DNA of 44,222 nucleotides from a virus. Under the pieces are notes generated by a model. That model was not told the DNA's origin. It did not search any database and saw only the letters and a program-made list of their open reading frames with translations. Below, piece by piece: positions 1 through 7,936 of this stretch. Every line of letters starts with the position of its first letter. Positions within the stretch are counted from its first letter, which is position 1. The position numbers were made by a program, and so were the translations under genes. The stretch covers positions 1 through 44,222 of the IMG/VR virus record IMGVR_UViG_3300020581_000005. One strand, given 5' to 3'.

Positions 1-124
1 GCCGCGTCTACCGTTACCAGCAACAGCAGCACGCCAGCCGGTTTTGTCGATTTTTCCAGCGATACCGCCAAGAGCGATCTTTACCAAATTACGACTGCGG
101 CCGGGGTTGTGACGCACACCTTTA
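1..124. repeat. Terminal direct repeat, left copy
   Basis: These 124 bases are identical to the last 124 bases of the window. They lie inside a coding frame, and the frame continues without a stop when the two ends are merged. The simplest reading is an assembly overlap of a circular or circularly permuted phage genome. A true short packaging repeat inside a gene is less likely but cannot be excluded from sequence alone. Confidence 0.95.
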
Positions 125-180
125 ATTTCGCCGCCGCCACCGACGCAACCGCTGTAATTGCCGCGTTTACCCACCCATGA
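1..180 (+). CDS. C-terminal end of exported beta-rich phage protein (continues from 42755)
   Basis: This is the open frame entering from the left edge and ending with TGA at 178-180; it gives the last 59 residues of a protein whose N-terminus lies at 42755. Joining 42755-44098 to 1-180 gives one 507-residue frame with no stop. The tail is rich in Thr, Ser and Ala, like a beta-sandwich surface domain. Its stop overlaps the ATG of the next gene (ATGA at 177-180), so the two are probably translated together. Function is not recognised; see the entry at 42755 for the signal peptide and paralogy. Confidence 0.85.
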   Translation, partial: AASTVTSNSSTPAGFVDFSSDTAKSDLYQITTAAGVVTHTFNFAAATDATAVIAAFTHP

Positions 181-1106
181 GGCGATGCCTCATAATCTAT
201 ACGATCTGCGGTCTTGTCGCCTCGACAAGCGCTGCTCTAAGTGCGAGCTGCGGACCAGATGCGCCGCCAGCGCCGGCCGTGGCCCATGGCTTTAATTGCG
301 AAGTGTTCTACGACAATTTTGACCATCCGATTGGCACTACCGTCGATATGGGCCAGACCTGGGCGCCGGGATTTAAGTGGTATTTGCAGGGCGGCCAAGC
401 TTATCCGCTGAACCCGGCTGATGTGGCGATACAGGCGCCCGGTACAGAGATAGGCGGGCTGCGGCTGATCCCGGATATCGATTGGACGGCAGCCAACTCC
501 GCGACCAATTTTAACGGGTTGTGGAATATGGGATCGTGCGCCTGGGTCAGCGTCCCCGATAATGTATGGGTCGGACAACAGAATGTTGTCCAGGGCAGCA
601 TGTACATGCAAGTACAGATGTCATCGATATCCAATGGGACAGGCGGGTACTGGTGGCCGGCTATCTGGAACCTTGCGACAGGCCGGCTGTTTGAGTCGAC
701 CGCGGCGCATAACCCGGAGATCGATTTCTTTGAATTCCTGGGCGGGGGCCGTAACATCCATGATTGGCTCGGTGCTTCTGACCCCAGCCCCACGCCCTAT
801 GGCAACGCCAACACAATTGTCTATCCGACCCCGAAGACCTATGGCGTGCTGATTCTAAAGCCGGGCGACAATGGCGGGGTCGGTACGATAAGAGCCTATG
901 AGGGGGCCGCAGCAGGCACCGAGACGCTCGATAATTCCCATAATGTGACGTGGGCTCCTGGTGGGCTTTATTCGTCGACCTCCGAAATGCCGCTGTGTTT
1001 TCTAATCACCTCTGGCTACAACCAGGCCATCGTAATCCGCTCAATTCGGGTGTGGCAAGTGACACCTCCGGGTGCGGGGATTGGTGGTAGGCGATTTTTC
1101 CCTTAG
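177..1106 (+). CDS. Exported GH16-type glycanase (predicted depolymerase)
   Basis: A 309-residue protein with a Sec signal peptide (Arg-rich start, hydrophobic residues about 5-22). Residues 157-163 (GYWWPAI) and EIDFFE at 181-186 match the glycoside hydrolase family 16 active site, where the first Glu is the nucleophile and the last the acid/base (E181, D183, E186). GH16 enzymes cleave beta-1,3/1,4-glucans or galactans in a jelly-roll fold. The gene overlaps the preceding exported gene by ATGA and sits just before the large terminase, so it is a late gene. Inferred role: digestion of host capsule, exopolysaccharide or biofilm. The substrate cannot be told from the sequence. Confidence 0.75.
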   Translation: MRRCLIIYTICGLVASTSAALSASCGPDAPPAPAVAHGFNCEVFYDNFDHPIGTTVDMGQTWAPGFKWYLQGGQAYPLNPADVAIQAPGTEIGGLRLIPDIDWTAANSATNFNGLWNMGSCAWVSVPDNVWVGQQNVVQGSMYMQVQMSSISNGTGGYWWPAIWNLATGRLFESTAAHNPEIDFFEFLGGGRNIHDWLGASDPSPTPYGNANTIVYPTPKTYGVLILKPGDNGGVGTIRAYEGAAAGTETLDNSHNVTWAPGGLYSSTSEMPLCFLITSGYNQAIVIRSIRVWQVTPPGAGIGGRRFFP

Positions 1107-1112
1107 ATCGCG

Positions 1113-2441
1113 ATGCCGTTTGACGACGGCCTAATCCGTCTGCCGCACAACAACTGGCGACCGCGGCCCTATCAGCAGAACCTTTGGAAATACCTCGAAA
1201 AGAACGGCAAGCGGGCGGTCGCGATCTGGCACCGGCGGGCCGGCAAGGATGAGGTCTGCCTTCACTGGTCGGCCGTCGCCGCGCACACCCGCGTCGGTGT
1301 CTATTGGCATATGTTGCCGGAAGCGAATCAGGCCCGAAAAGCGGTGTGGGACGCGGTTAACCCGCATACCGGGTTGCGCAGGATAAACGAGGCCTTTCCG
1401 CGCGAGTTGCGAGAGAGCACACGCGAGACCGACATGGCGATCCGCTTTAAGAGCGGCTCACTGTGGCAACTGGTCGGTTCCGACAACTACAACAGCCTGG
1501 TCGGCTCGCCGCCGATCGGCGTGGTGTTTTCCGAATTTGCGCTAGCCGATCCGAGCGCTTGGGGCTACTTGCGACCGATCCTGGCCGAGAATGGCGGCTG
1601 GGCGCTGTTTATCACTACGCCTCGCGGTCGCAACCACGCTTCGACGTTTTACGAGGCCGCCAACCAGGACGACACATGGTTTGCCGAGCGTCTGCCGGCC
1701 ACTGAGACCGACGTATTTACTTATGACCAGTTGGAGATTGAGCACCGCGAGCTGTTGCGAGAGTACGGTCCCGACGATGGCGAGGCGCGCTATCGGCAGG
1801 AATACTTGGTCAGCTTTGATGCCGGCGTCATGGGCAGTTATTACGGGAGCCAGATGGAGGCGGCCGAGAAGGAGAAGCGCATCACTCGCGTGCTCCACGA
1901 CCCGGTCTTGCCGGTGCACACGGCGTGGGATCTCGGCATCGGCGATGCAACGGCGATCTGGCTGATCCAGCTGTCCGGCCAGGAAATTCGCATGATCGAC
2001 TACATCGAAAACTCGGGCGTTGGGCTCGACTGGTACACCCGCGAACTCGACCGGCGCCCTTACAAGTGGGGCGAGCACGTCTTGCCGCACGATGCCGAGG
2101 CGCGCGAACTCGGGACCGGCCGCTCGCGGCTTGAGGTGTTGCGCAGCCTCGGTTTTCACCGCGCGCAGGTGATCGCGTCGCAAAAGATCGAGGACGGGAT
2201 CAACGCGGCCCGGATGCTATTGCCGAGGTGTTGGTTCGACGCCGAGAAGTGTGCGCGCGGGATCAGCGCGCTGCAGAACTATCGGCGCAGCTGGAACGAG
2301 AGCCTGCGGACCTACTCAGACCGGCCGCTGCACGATTGGTCGTCACATGCCGCGGACGCGCTCAGATACTGGGCGCTCGCTAATGTGCGTAATGCCGGAA
2401 GCGTCCGACCGTTGAAGTACCCCGATCTTGCCGTGGTTTAA
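1113..2441 (+). CDS. terL: Terminase large subunit
   Basis: 442 residues. An ATPase N-terminal half carries a Walker A-like HRRAGKD (40-46), a Walker B stretch IGVVFSEF (135-142) and a coupling motif ITTPRG (167-172). The C-terminal half is an RNase H-like nuclease, with AWDLGIGDATAIW around 271-283 and a late Asp in SHAADALRYW near 415. It powers DNA packaging into the prohead and cuts the concatemer. It starts 6 bases after the GH16 gene stop and is followed by head genes, the usual order. Confidence 0.95.
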   Translation: MPFDDGLIRLPHNNWRPRPYQQNLWKYLEKNGKRAVAIWHRRAGKDEVCLHWSAVAAHTRVGVYWHMLPEANQARKAVWDAVNPHTGLRRINEAFPRELRESTRETDMAIRFKSGSLWQLVGSDNYNSLVGSPPIGVVFSEFALADPSAWGYLRPILAENGGWALFITTPRGRNHASTFYEAANQDDTWFAERLPATETDVFTYDQLEIEHRELLREYGPDDGEARYRQEYLVSFDAGVMGSYYGSQMEAAEKEKRITRVLHDPVLPVHTAWDLGIGDATAIWLIQLSGQEIRMIDYIENSGVGLDWYTRELDRRPYKWGEHVLPHDAEARELGTGRSRLEVLRSLGFHRAQVIASQKIEDGINAARMLLPRCWFDAEKCARGISALQNYRRSWNESLRTYSDRPLHDWSSHAADALRYWALANVRNAGSVRPLKYPDLAVV

Positions 2442-2457
2442 GGATGGAGGAAGAGCG

Positions 2458-2841
2458 ATGAGCGATTTTGCACGATTGCAGGAATTGGCCCGCCAGGCCG
2501 GCTTGCAGGTTAATGCCCCGAGTGTGGTCGATATCCCGGCGGTTATGCCGCTGGAGGCTACAGTCGGCACCGCGCTGACTTGTACAATGGGGAATTGGAC
2601 CGGCGAGCCGACCGAGTATGCTTATAGTTGGACGAGCAATGGCACAGAGGTCGGGACCGGCGCCAGCTATACCGCGGCGGCAGGCGATGCCGGGCACAGC
2701 CTCGCTTGCGTGGTGACCGCGACCAACAATGTGGGGTCGACCACTGCGTCACCATCGAATGCTGTCACGGTGGCGGCGGTCGCGGCGCGCAGGGCCGAGC
2801 CTGCCGCACATGATGCGCACAGCGATGCGCGGCGCAAATGA
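2458..2841 (+). CDS. Small Ig-like domain protein, possible capsid decoration
   Basis: 127 residues. The start at 2458 is chosen because GGAGGAAGAG lies just upstream. After a short helical N-terminus (to about residue 30), residues 35-115 resemble a bacterial Ig-like beta-sandwich: a TCTMGNWTG strand, a YAYSWTSNG strand, then GHSLACVVTATN and a SNAVTV end strand. Such domains often sit on phage capsids or tails and bind cell-surface glycans weakly. Its place between terminase and portal supports a virion role. The C-terminus is basic and low complexity. Confidence 0.7.
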   Translation: MSDFARLQELARQAGLQVNAPSVVDIPAVMPLEATVGTALTCTMGNWTGEPTEYAYSWTSNGTEVGTGASYTAAAGDAGHSLACVVTATNNVGSTTASPSNAVTVAAVAARRAEPAAHDAHSDARRK

Positions 2842-3047
2842 GCATTGCCGACGCGGTGCGGGCGCGCGAACTCGAAGCTAAGGTCGCCGCGCTCGAACAG
2901 CGCATGACTCAAATCGAGGGAAGGCTTGATGCCGGCTCTGCGGCCGGTAATGGCGCCCATGTGATGCAGCGTATCAATCTGCTGCAGGGTCAAATCAACA
3001 TGCTGCGGCGCGCCTCCGGTGAGCTGAAGACCGACGATGCCGCTTGA
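2838..3047 (+). CDS. Small coiled-coil protein
   Basis: 69 residues, with ATG overlapping the previous stop (ATGA). It is mostly charged helix with heptad spacing (AKVAALEQRMTQIEGRL, then INLLQGQINMLRRA), so probably a coiled-coil oligomer. Its stop overlaps the portal start by 11 bases, showing tight coupling within the head operon. No family recognised; a head assembly or structural role is suggested only by position. Confidence 0.75.
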   Translation: MSIADAVRARELEAKVAALEQRMTQIEGRLDAGSAAGNGAHVMQRINLLQGQINMLRRASGELKTDDAA

Positions 3048-5409
3048 TAACGGCCTGTTTCCCGACCCGGCCTCCGATCTGAAGTCGCCTCGCGCTCGAC
3101 GGCGCGACCCTAAAGACTTGATGCCAGAGGACGAGCTTCAGGACATCATCCGACGCGAGTTGGGTCAGGCCATCGGTGCCGAGAACGGCAAGTTAAGCAA
3201 CGAGCGCCAAGCGCTGATGGAGGCCTATCAGGGCGAGGAGTTTGCCGACCCGCCACCGGGGCAAAATCGCAGCAAAGTCGTGATGTTGACCGTGCTCGAA
3301 ACGGTCGAATGGGTGTTGCCGGCGCTGTTGCGCATCTTTACCGCCAGCGATTCCATCGCCGAACTCGCGCCCATCCGCACGACGATGACCCCGCCGCCGA
3401 CCGCTCCGGGGATGCCACCGCCGCTCGACCCCGAGGAGGCCGCGCGCCAGGCGACGTTGTATGTCAATCATGTCTTCAATGTAGACAACGATGGCTTCCT
3501 TATACTGCACGACTGGTTTAAGGACGGTTTGCTGCAAAAGCTCGGCTGGATCAAGCGCTGGTGGTCGGAAGAGCAAATAAGGGAAACCAACAGTTTTACC
3601 GGGCTCACCGCCGACGAGTACCAGGCCAAGATACGCGATCTCTCCGATCCAAATTCAAGCGCCGAAGTCGAGATCCTCGAAGAGCGCTCTTATCCGGCCC
3701 CGACGAGTTCCGGTATGGGCGAGGATGCGCCGCAGCCGGTACCACCACAAATGCCGGGCATGCCGCCACAGCCGCCGCCGATGCTTTATGACTGCAAGCT
3801 CCGCGTTACGCGCAAGCAGGGCCGCATAAAGATCGCCAATGTGCCGCCGGAAGAGATTTTGTTCAGCCGACGGTCAACGCGCGAGAACATCCCGTTTTTG
3901 TGCCACCGCCAGCCGACCACACGCACCGCACTGCTGCAACAGGGCTACGACGCCGATTGCCTCGATCAGATCGGCTGGACCGATAGCGAGGACTACAACT
4001 CCGAGCGGCTGCAGCGTTTCATGCCCGACGACGACATGCCCTACACCAACGACCGCACCGACCCGCCAATGCGCATGTACTGGGTCGAAGAGAACTACAT
4101 ACAAGCGGATTATGACGGTGACGGGCTAGCTGAGTTGCTCAAAGTAGTAACGGTAGACCGTTCTGCGGTAATCCTAAAGAAGAAAGGAAAAATAGACGTA
4201 GAGGAAGTGGATGAGATTCCGTTCAATTATTTATGTCCTGTACCAATGCCCCACAAACTCGTGGGTATGGCCGTTGCGGACTTGGTTTTAGATTTGCAGA
4301 GGATCAAGTCTACTCTAATCCGCCAGATGTTAGACAATATTTACTTGACGAATAACCCGAGACACCTGGTCGTCGAGAGTGCGGCGACTGACGAAACCTA
4401 CGACGATTTATTGACCAGCAAGCCGGGCGGCATCGTGCGCGCCCGCACGCCTGATGGCGTTACGCCGCTGATCACACCTTTTGTGGCCGAGAAGGCACAA
4501 GGTCTGGTCGAGTACATGGATCAGACTGCGGAGGTGCGCACCGGCATCTCGCGGCACAACCAGGGATTAGACCCTGATGACCTGAATAAAACCGCAACGG
4601 GTGTCAATTTAATACAGCAGGCCGCCGCACAGCGGGTCGAGCTGATCGCCCGGATCTTTGCTTTCAGCGTGCAAAAGGCCGTCCGCGGCATTCTCGGCCT
4701 GATCAAAAAGCACGCCCAGCAAGAGCGCATCATTCGCGTGTCGGGGGCGCCGCTGCAGACCGATCCGGCGCAGTGGAAGAACGACATGACCGTCTCCGTC
4801 AATGTCGGGCTCGGAACCGGCAACCGCGACCAGATTACCTCGCAGTTGATGGCGCTGCTGAGTGTGCAGCAGCAGATTGTCATGAGCCAGCAGGGTATGT
4901 CGGGGCCGCTGGTCTACGCGAAAAATATTTATGACACGGTTGGCCAGCTTAGCCGGAACGCCGGGTTCAAAAGCAATTTCGCCGTCACTGATCCGACCGT
5001 TCCGCCGCCGCCTTCGGTGACCGGCCCGCCGCAGCCGCCCAAGCCCGACCCGACGCAGGCAATCGCTCAGGCCGAGATGCAGCTGCAGCAACAAAAGGCG
5101 GCCTCCGACGCTCAGCTTAACGAGCAGAAGGCGGCGCACCAGCAGCAGCTATCGAGCCAAAAGGCGAATCAGGAAATGACGCTTGCCGGTCAGCAGGCGG
5201 ATCACCAGCAGAAGCTCGACACCACCAAGATGCAGCAGGCGTTTCTGCTGGCGCAGCAAAAGGCCCAGCACGATTTGGAGATCGAGCGGCTGCGCGCGCA
5301 GAACGACATGGCGATTGAGCAGATGAAGGCTGAGAATGCGCATCAGCTCGCCGTCCACCAGGCCTCTCTCGCGGCGCAGAACCAGCCGGCCCAACAGAGC
5401 GCGGGTTGA
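3037..5409 (+). CDS. Portal protein
   Basis: 790 residues, the size of large podovirus-type portals. The core (about 50-650) has the features of this family: an N-terminal region ending in VVMLTVLETVEWVLPALLRIF, a long helix-rich middle (LVGMAVADLVLDLQRIKSTL) and TATGVNLIQQAAAQRVELIARIF. It forms the dodecameric ring at the vertex through which terminase pumps DNA. The C-terminal 130 residues are Pro-rich and then Gln/Ala/Lys-rich coiled coil, possibly the portal barrel inside the capsid. Bases 4130-4350 use more A/T than their surroundings. Confidence 0.9.
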   Translation: MPLDNGLFPDPASDLKSPRARRRDPKDLMPEDELQDIIRRELGQAIGAENGKLSNERQALMEAYQGEEFADPPPGQNRSKVVMLTVLETVEWVLPALLRIFTASDSIAELAPIRTTMTPPPTAPGMPPPLDPEEAARQATLYVNHVFNVDNDGFLILHDWFKDGLLQKLGWIKRWWSEEQIRETNSFTGLTADEYQAKIRDLSDPNSSAEVEILEERSYPAPTSSGMGEDAPQPVPPQMPGMPPQPPPMLYDCKLRVTRKQGRIKIANVPPEEILFSRRSTRENIPFLCHRQPTTRTALLQQGYDADCLDQIGWTDSEDYNSERLQRFMPDDDMPYTNDRTDPPMRMYWVEENYIQADYDGDGLAELLKVVTVDRSAVILKKKGKIDVEEVDEIPFNYLCPVPMPHKLVGMAVADLVLDLQRIKSTLIRQMLDNIYLTNNPRHLVVESAATDETYDDLLTSKPGGIVRARTPDGVTPLITPFVAEKAQGLVEYMDQTAEVRTGISRHNQGLDPDDLNKTATGVNLIQQAAAQRVELIARIFAFSVQKAVRGILGLIKKHAQQERIIRVSGAPLQTDPAQWKNDMTVSVNVGLGTGNRDQITSQLMALLSVQQQIVMSQQGMSGPLVYAKNIYDTVGQLSRNAGFKSNFAVTDPTVPPPPSVTGPPQPPKPDPTQAIAQAEMQLQQQKAASDAQLNEQKAAHQQQLSSQKANQEMTLAGQQADHQQKLDTTKMQQAFLLAQQKAQHDLEIERLRAQNDMAIEQMKAENAHQLAVHQASLAAQNQPAQQSAG

Positions 5410-5735
5410 TGCGCTGGCCTTGGCAAAGGGGTAACGAAAGAAACGAAATAACCCCAGAACAAACGCAATACAACCCGGACGACGAGCCGGCACCTCTTGG
5501 TGACGTACATCGCCGCGGTGAGGCGGCACACCGGCTGCTCAATGATCCCACGCTTGCCGAGGCCTTTAAAGAACTGCGCGAGGATATCTACGGCGAGTTG
5601 ATGGCTACCACTCCCAAGCAGGCCGAGCGGCGCGAAGAGTTGTATTACGAGGCGCACGCACTTGAGCGGGTGACCCAAAAACTGATCGCCTACCGCGCTG
5701 CCGCACGAATCCGCATGGCCGAGCGCGCCGCTTAA
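5409..5735 (+). CDS. Hypothetical head-operon protein
   Basis: 108 residues. ATG at 5409 overlaps the portal stop (TTGATG); a TTG three bases upstream is also possible. The first 35 residues are charged and probably flexible; residues 38-105 are helical with a conserved look (LNDPTLAEAFKELREDIYGEL, then RREELYYEAHALERVTQKL). Genes of this shape between portal and scaffold are common in podophages, but no biochemical role is known to me. Confidence 0.8.
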   Translation: MRWPWQRGNERNEITPEQTQYNPDDEPAPLGDVHRRGEAAHRLLNDPTLAEAFKELREDIYGELMATTPKQAERREELYYEAHALERVTQKLIAYRAAARIRMAERAA

Positions 5736-5749
5736 ATAAAGGTTCCACC

Positions 5750-6841
5750 ATGGCTGAGCTATCGAACGGTGCCGCCGATCCTGGCGGTGCGAGCCCACCT
5801 CCTGCGCCTGCGCCTGTCTCAAATGGTGCTGATCACAGCGCAGACAGCAAAACTTATACGGTCACCGACACGCGCTCGGCTGGCGATGCCATCGCCGGTC
5901 TGCTGTTCGCGGACGGCGACCCGCCGGCAGTCCCTGCCGACAAGCCATCCGGCGAGCCTCCCGTCCAGGAGCCGCCTGATCCCGGAGCCGATGAGAGCCG
6001 GCCCACCGAGGAAGACGACAAAGGCCCAGGCGAACAGCCGCCACCCGCGGCTGCCATCGAACCGCCAGCGTCGTGGAGCACCGACGAAAAGCAGGCGTTC
6101 AGCCAGCTCCCACCCGCTCTGCAGCAGACTGTTGCCCGGCGAGAGAGCCAGCGCGAGGCCGCGCTTACCCAACGCAGCCAGGAGGCCGCCGAGGCCCGCC
6201 GTGCCTATGACGGCGCGCAGCAGGCGGCTGTGGCCCAACACGCCGAATACCTGGCGGGTCTACAAAGGATGATGGTGCTGGCCGCCCCCGAGGCGGCGGC
6301 GTTGCACAACGTCGACTGGGTTGCGATAGCCGCGAATAACCCTGCCGAGGCCGTTCGGCTGCAGGCGCAGAAGGAGTCGCTAAAATCCCGTCTCAACGCC
6401 ATCGACCAAGAGTTCCAGCAAGGCAAACAACAGTTGGAGCAGTATCAACAGCAGCAACTGGCCGAGGTGGTCACTAAAGAGCATCGGGCGCTTAGTGAGA
6501 AGATGCCCGACTTTAGCGACCCAGTAAGAGGCAACCAGCTCCGCAAGGATCTGGGCACCTATTTACAGGATGCCGGCGGGTTCACGCCTCAAGAGATCAA
6601 CAACGCCTATGATCACCGGCTTGTCGTGCTGGCGACCAAGGCGATGCTCTATGACAAGCAACTCGCCGCATCTGCCTCGGCAGACGCCAAACGGAACAAT
6701 GTGGCAGCCCCGGTCCGACCTCCCGGCACCAGCCAGGACAACGACCGCGGGCCGCAGTCCCGCCTCCAACGCCAGGTCAATCGGTTCGGCCGCACGAACA
6801 GCGTGCGCGACGCCGGTTCGCTCATAGCAGAACTCCTCTAA
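5750..6841 (+). CDS. Capsid scaffolding protein
   Basis: 363 residues lying between portal and major capsid gene, where scaffold is expected. The first 110 residues are acidic and Pro-rich (disordered). Residues 110-260 are Gln/Ala/Glu-rich helix and coiled coil, and the C-terminus is basic (PQSRLQRQVNRFGR), as in scaffolds that bind coat protein through a basic tail. It would guide prohead assembly and then leave. Sequence identity to a named scaffold is not visible, so the call rests on composition and position. Confidence 0.75.
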   Translation: MAELSNGAADPGGASPPPAPAPVSNGADHSADSKTYTVTDTRSAGDAIAGLLFADGDPPAVPADKPSGEPPVQEPPDPGADESRPTEEDDKGPGEQPPPAAAIEPPASWSTDEKQAFSQLPPALQQTVARRESQREAALTQRSQEAAEARRAYDGAQQAAVAQHAEYLAGLQRMMVLAAPEAAALHNVDWVAIAANNPAEAVRLQAQKESLKSRLNAIDQEFQQGKQQLEQYQQQQLAEVVTKEHRALSEKMPDFSDPVRGNQLRKDLGTYLQDAGGFTPQEINNAYDHRLVVLATKAMLYDKQLAASASADAKRNNVAAPVRPPGTSQDNDRGPQSRLQRQVNRFGRTNSVRDAGSLIAELL

Positions 6842-6882
6842 TCCACCCGATCGCGCCGGGGGACCCATCCCTCGGAGTAATC

Positions 6883-7851
6883 ATGGCTCTCATCACCAAC
6901 ACGTTTACAACCTACAGTGCAATAGGTTTGCGAGAGGATCTATCTGACATTATATACAACATATCTCCCACAGAGACCCCATTCATGACAGCTATTGCGA
7001 GAGAGAAAGCAACGGCTGTCTATCATGAATGGCAAACTGATGCGTTGGAGACGCCCAACGCTAATAACGCGCAAATCCAGGGCGACGATATCTCGACATT
7101 TGATGCCGTGGTGCCGACCGTTCGCCTTGGCAATTACACGCAGATCAGCCGCAAGACGGTCGTGATTTCGGCGACCGAGGAGGCGGTCGACAAGGCCGGC
7201 CGAAAGAGTGAGAAGGGCTATCAGGTCGCCAAAAAGGGCAAATCGCTCAAACGCGACCTGGAGACGATCCTGCTGTCTAATCAGGCTCGCACGGCCGGCA
7301 CGGTCGGTGCCGCACCGGCCAAGCTCGCCTCGGTTCTGGCCTGGATCAAGACCAACGTCGACGTGGGTGCCACCGGCACTAACCCGGCCGGCGACGGCAC
7401 CAACGCGCGAGGGGACGGCACGCAGAGGGCATTTACCGCCGTCGCGACACCGTCAGGAGAGACACTGTTGCAAAACGTGCTTTCGTCGATCTGGCAGAAC
7501 TCCGGCGACGAGCCCGATTTTGTCCTGGTCAATAGCAACCAGAAAAAGAACATCACCGGCTTTCAAGGAAACAATACGAGATACATCAACGCTGAGGAAG
7601 AAAAGCTGGTTAACTCTATAGACGTATATGTCTATGACTTCGGCAGCGTAGAAATCAAAGCAGACCGCTTTATGCGGCAGCGTGATGCGCTGATTATTAA
7701 CAGCGACTTGTGGGGTCTTGCCTGGCTGCGGCCGATTAACATGACTGAGTTGGCCAAGACCGGCGACAACGACAAGACGATGATCCTCGGCGAGTATACG
7801 CTGACATCACGTAACGAGGCCGGCTCGGGGCTCGTCGCTGATCTGCTCTAA
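6883..7851 (+). CDS. Major capsid protein (SU10 / DUF5309 type)
   Basis: 322 residues. The N-terminus (TNTFTTY, then REDLSDIIYNISPTETPFM) and the middle motif GNYTQISRKTVVIS followed by AVDKAGRKSEKGYQ are hallmarks of the SU10-type major head protein family (HK97 fold). It forms the icosahedral shell. A Shine-Dalgarno CGGAG precedes the ATG. Patches at 6900-7030 and 7560-7660 have noticeably lower GC and different codons than the middle, which may reflect recombination or RNA-level selection. Confidence 0.92.
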   Translation: MALITNTFTTYSAIGLREDLSDIIYNISPTETPFMTAIAREKATAVYHEWQTDALETPNANNAQIQGDDISTFDAVVPTVRLGNYTQISRKTVVISATEEAVDKAGRKSEKGYQVAKKGKSLKRDLETILLSNQARTAGTVGAAPAKLASVLAWIKTNVDVGATGTNPAGDGTNARGDGTQRAFTAVATPSGETLLQNVLSSIWQNSGDEPDFVLVNSNQKKNITGFQGNNTRYINAEEEKLVNSIDVYVYDFGSVEIKADRFMRQRDALIINSDLWGLAWLRPINMTELAKTGDNDKTMILGEYTLTSRNEAGSGLVADLL

Positions 7852-7859
7852 CCTCACAG

Positions 7860-7894
7860 GCGGCCCGTTCTCTCCGGAAGGTTGAGCGGGCCGC
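7860..7894 (+). terminator. Hairpin after the major capsid gene
   Basis: GCGGCCCG (7860-7867) pairs perfectly with CGGGCCGC (7887-7894) around an 18-base loop, 9 bases after the capsid stop. There is no long T tract, only ATTT soon after. It may act as a partial terminator or as an RNA stabiliser giving higher capsid expression than downstream genes. Confidence 0.55.
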
Positions 7895-7936
7895 GCCTAT
7901 TTAACGGACGAGGTCACGTGAAACAATGGATGCGCC

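Noticed and set aside
1-124. Terminal repeat as a true packaging repeat (T7-like)
   Set aside because: It lies within a coding frame that continues smoothly across the join and is short; assembly overlap is simpler, although read coverage would be needed to settle it.
1542-2183. A 213-codon minus-strand frame within terminase
   Set aside because: Fully antisense to terminase motifs; high-GC DNA readily leaves the opposite strand open.
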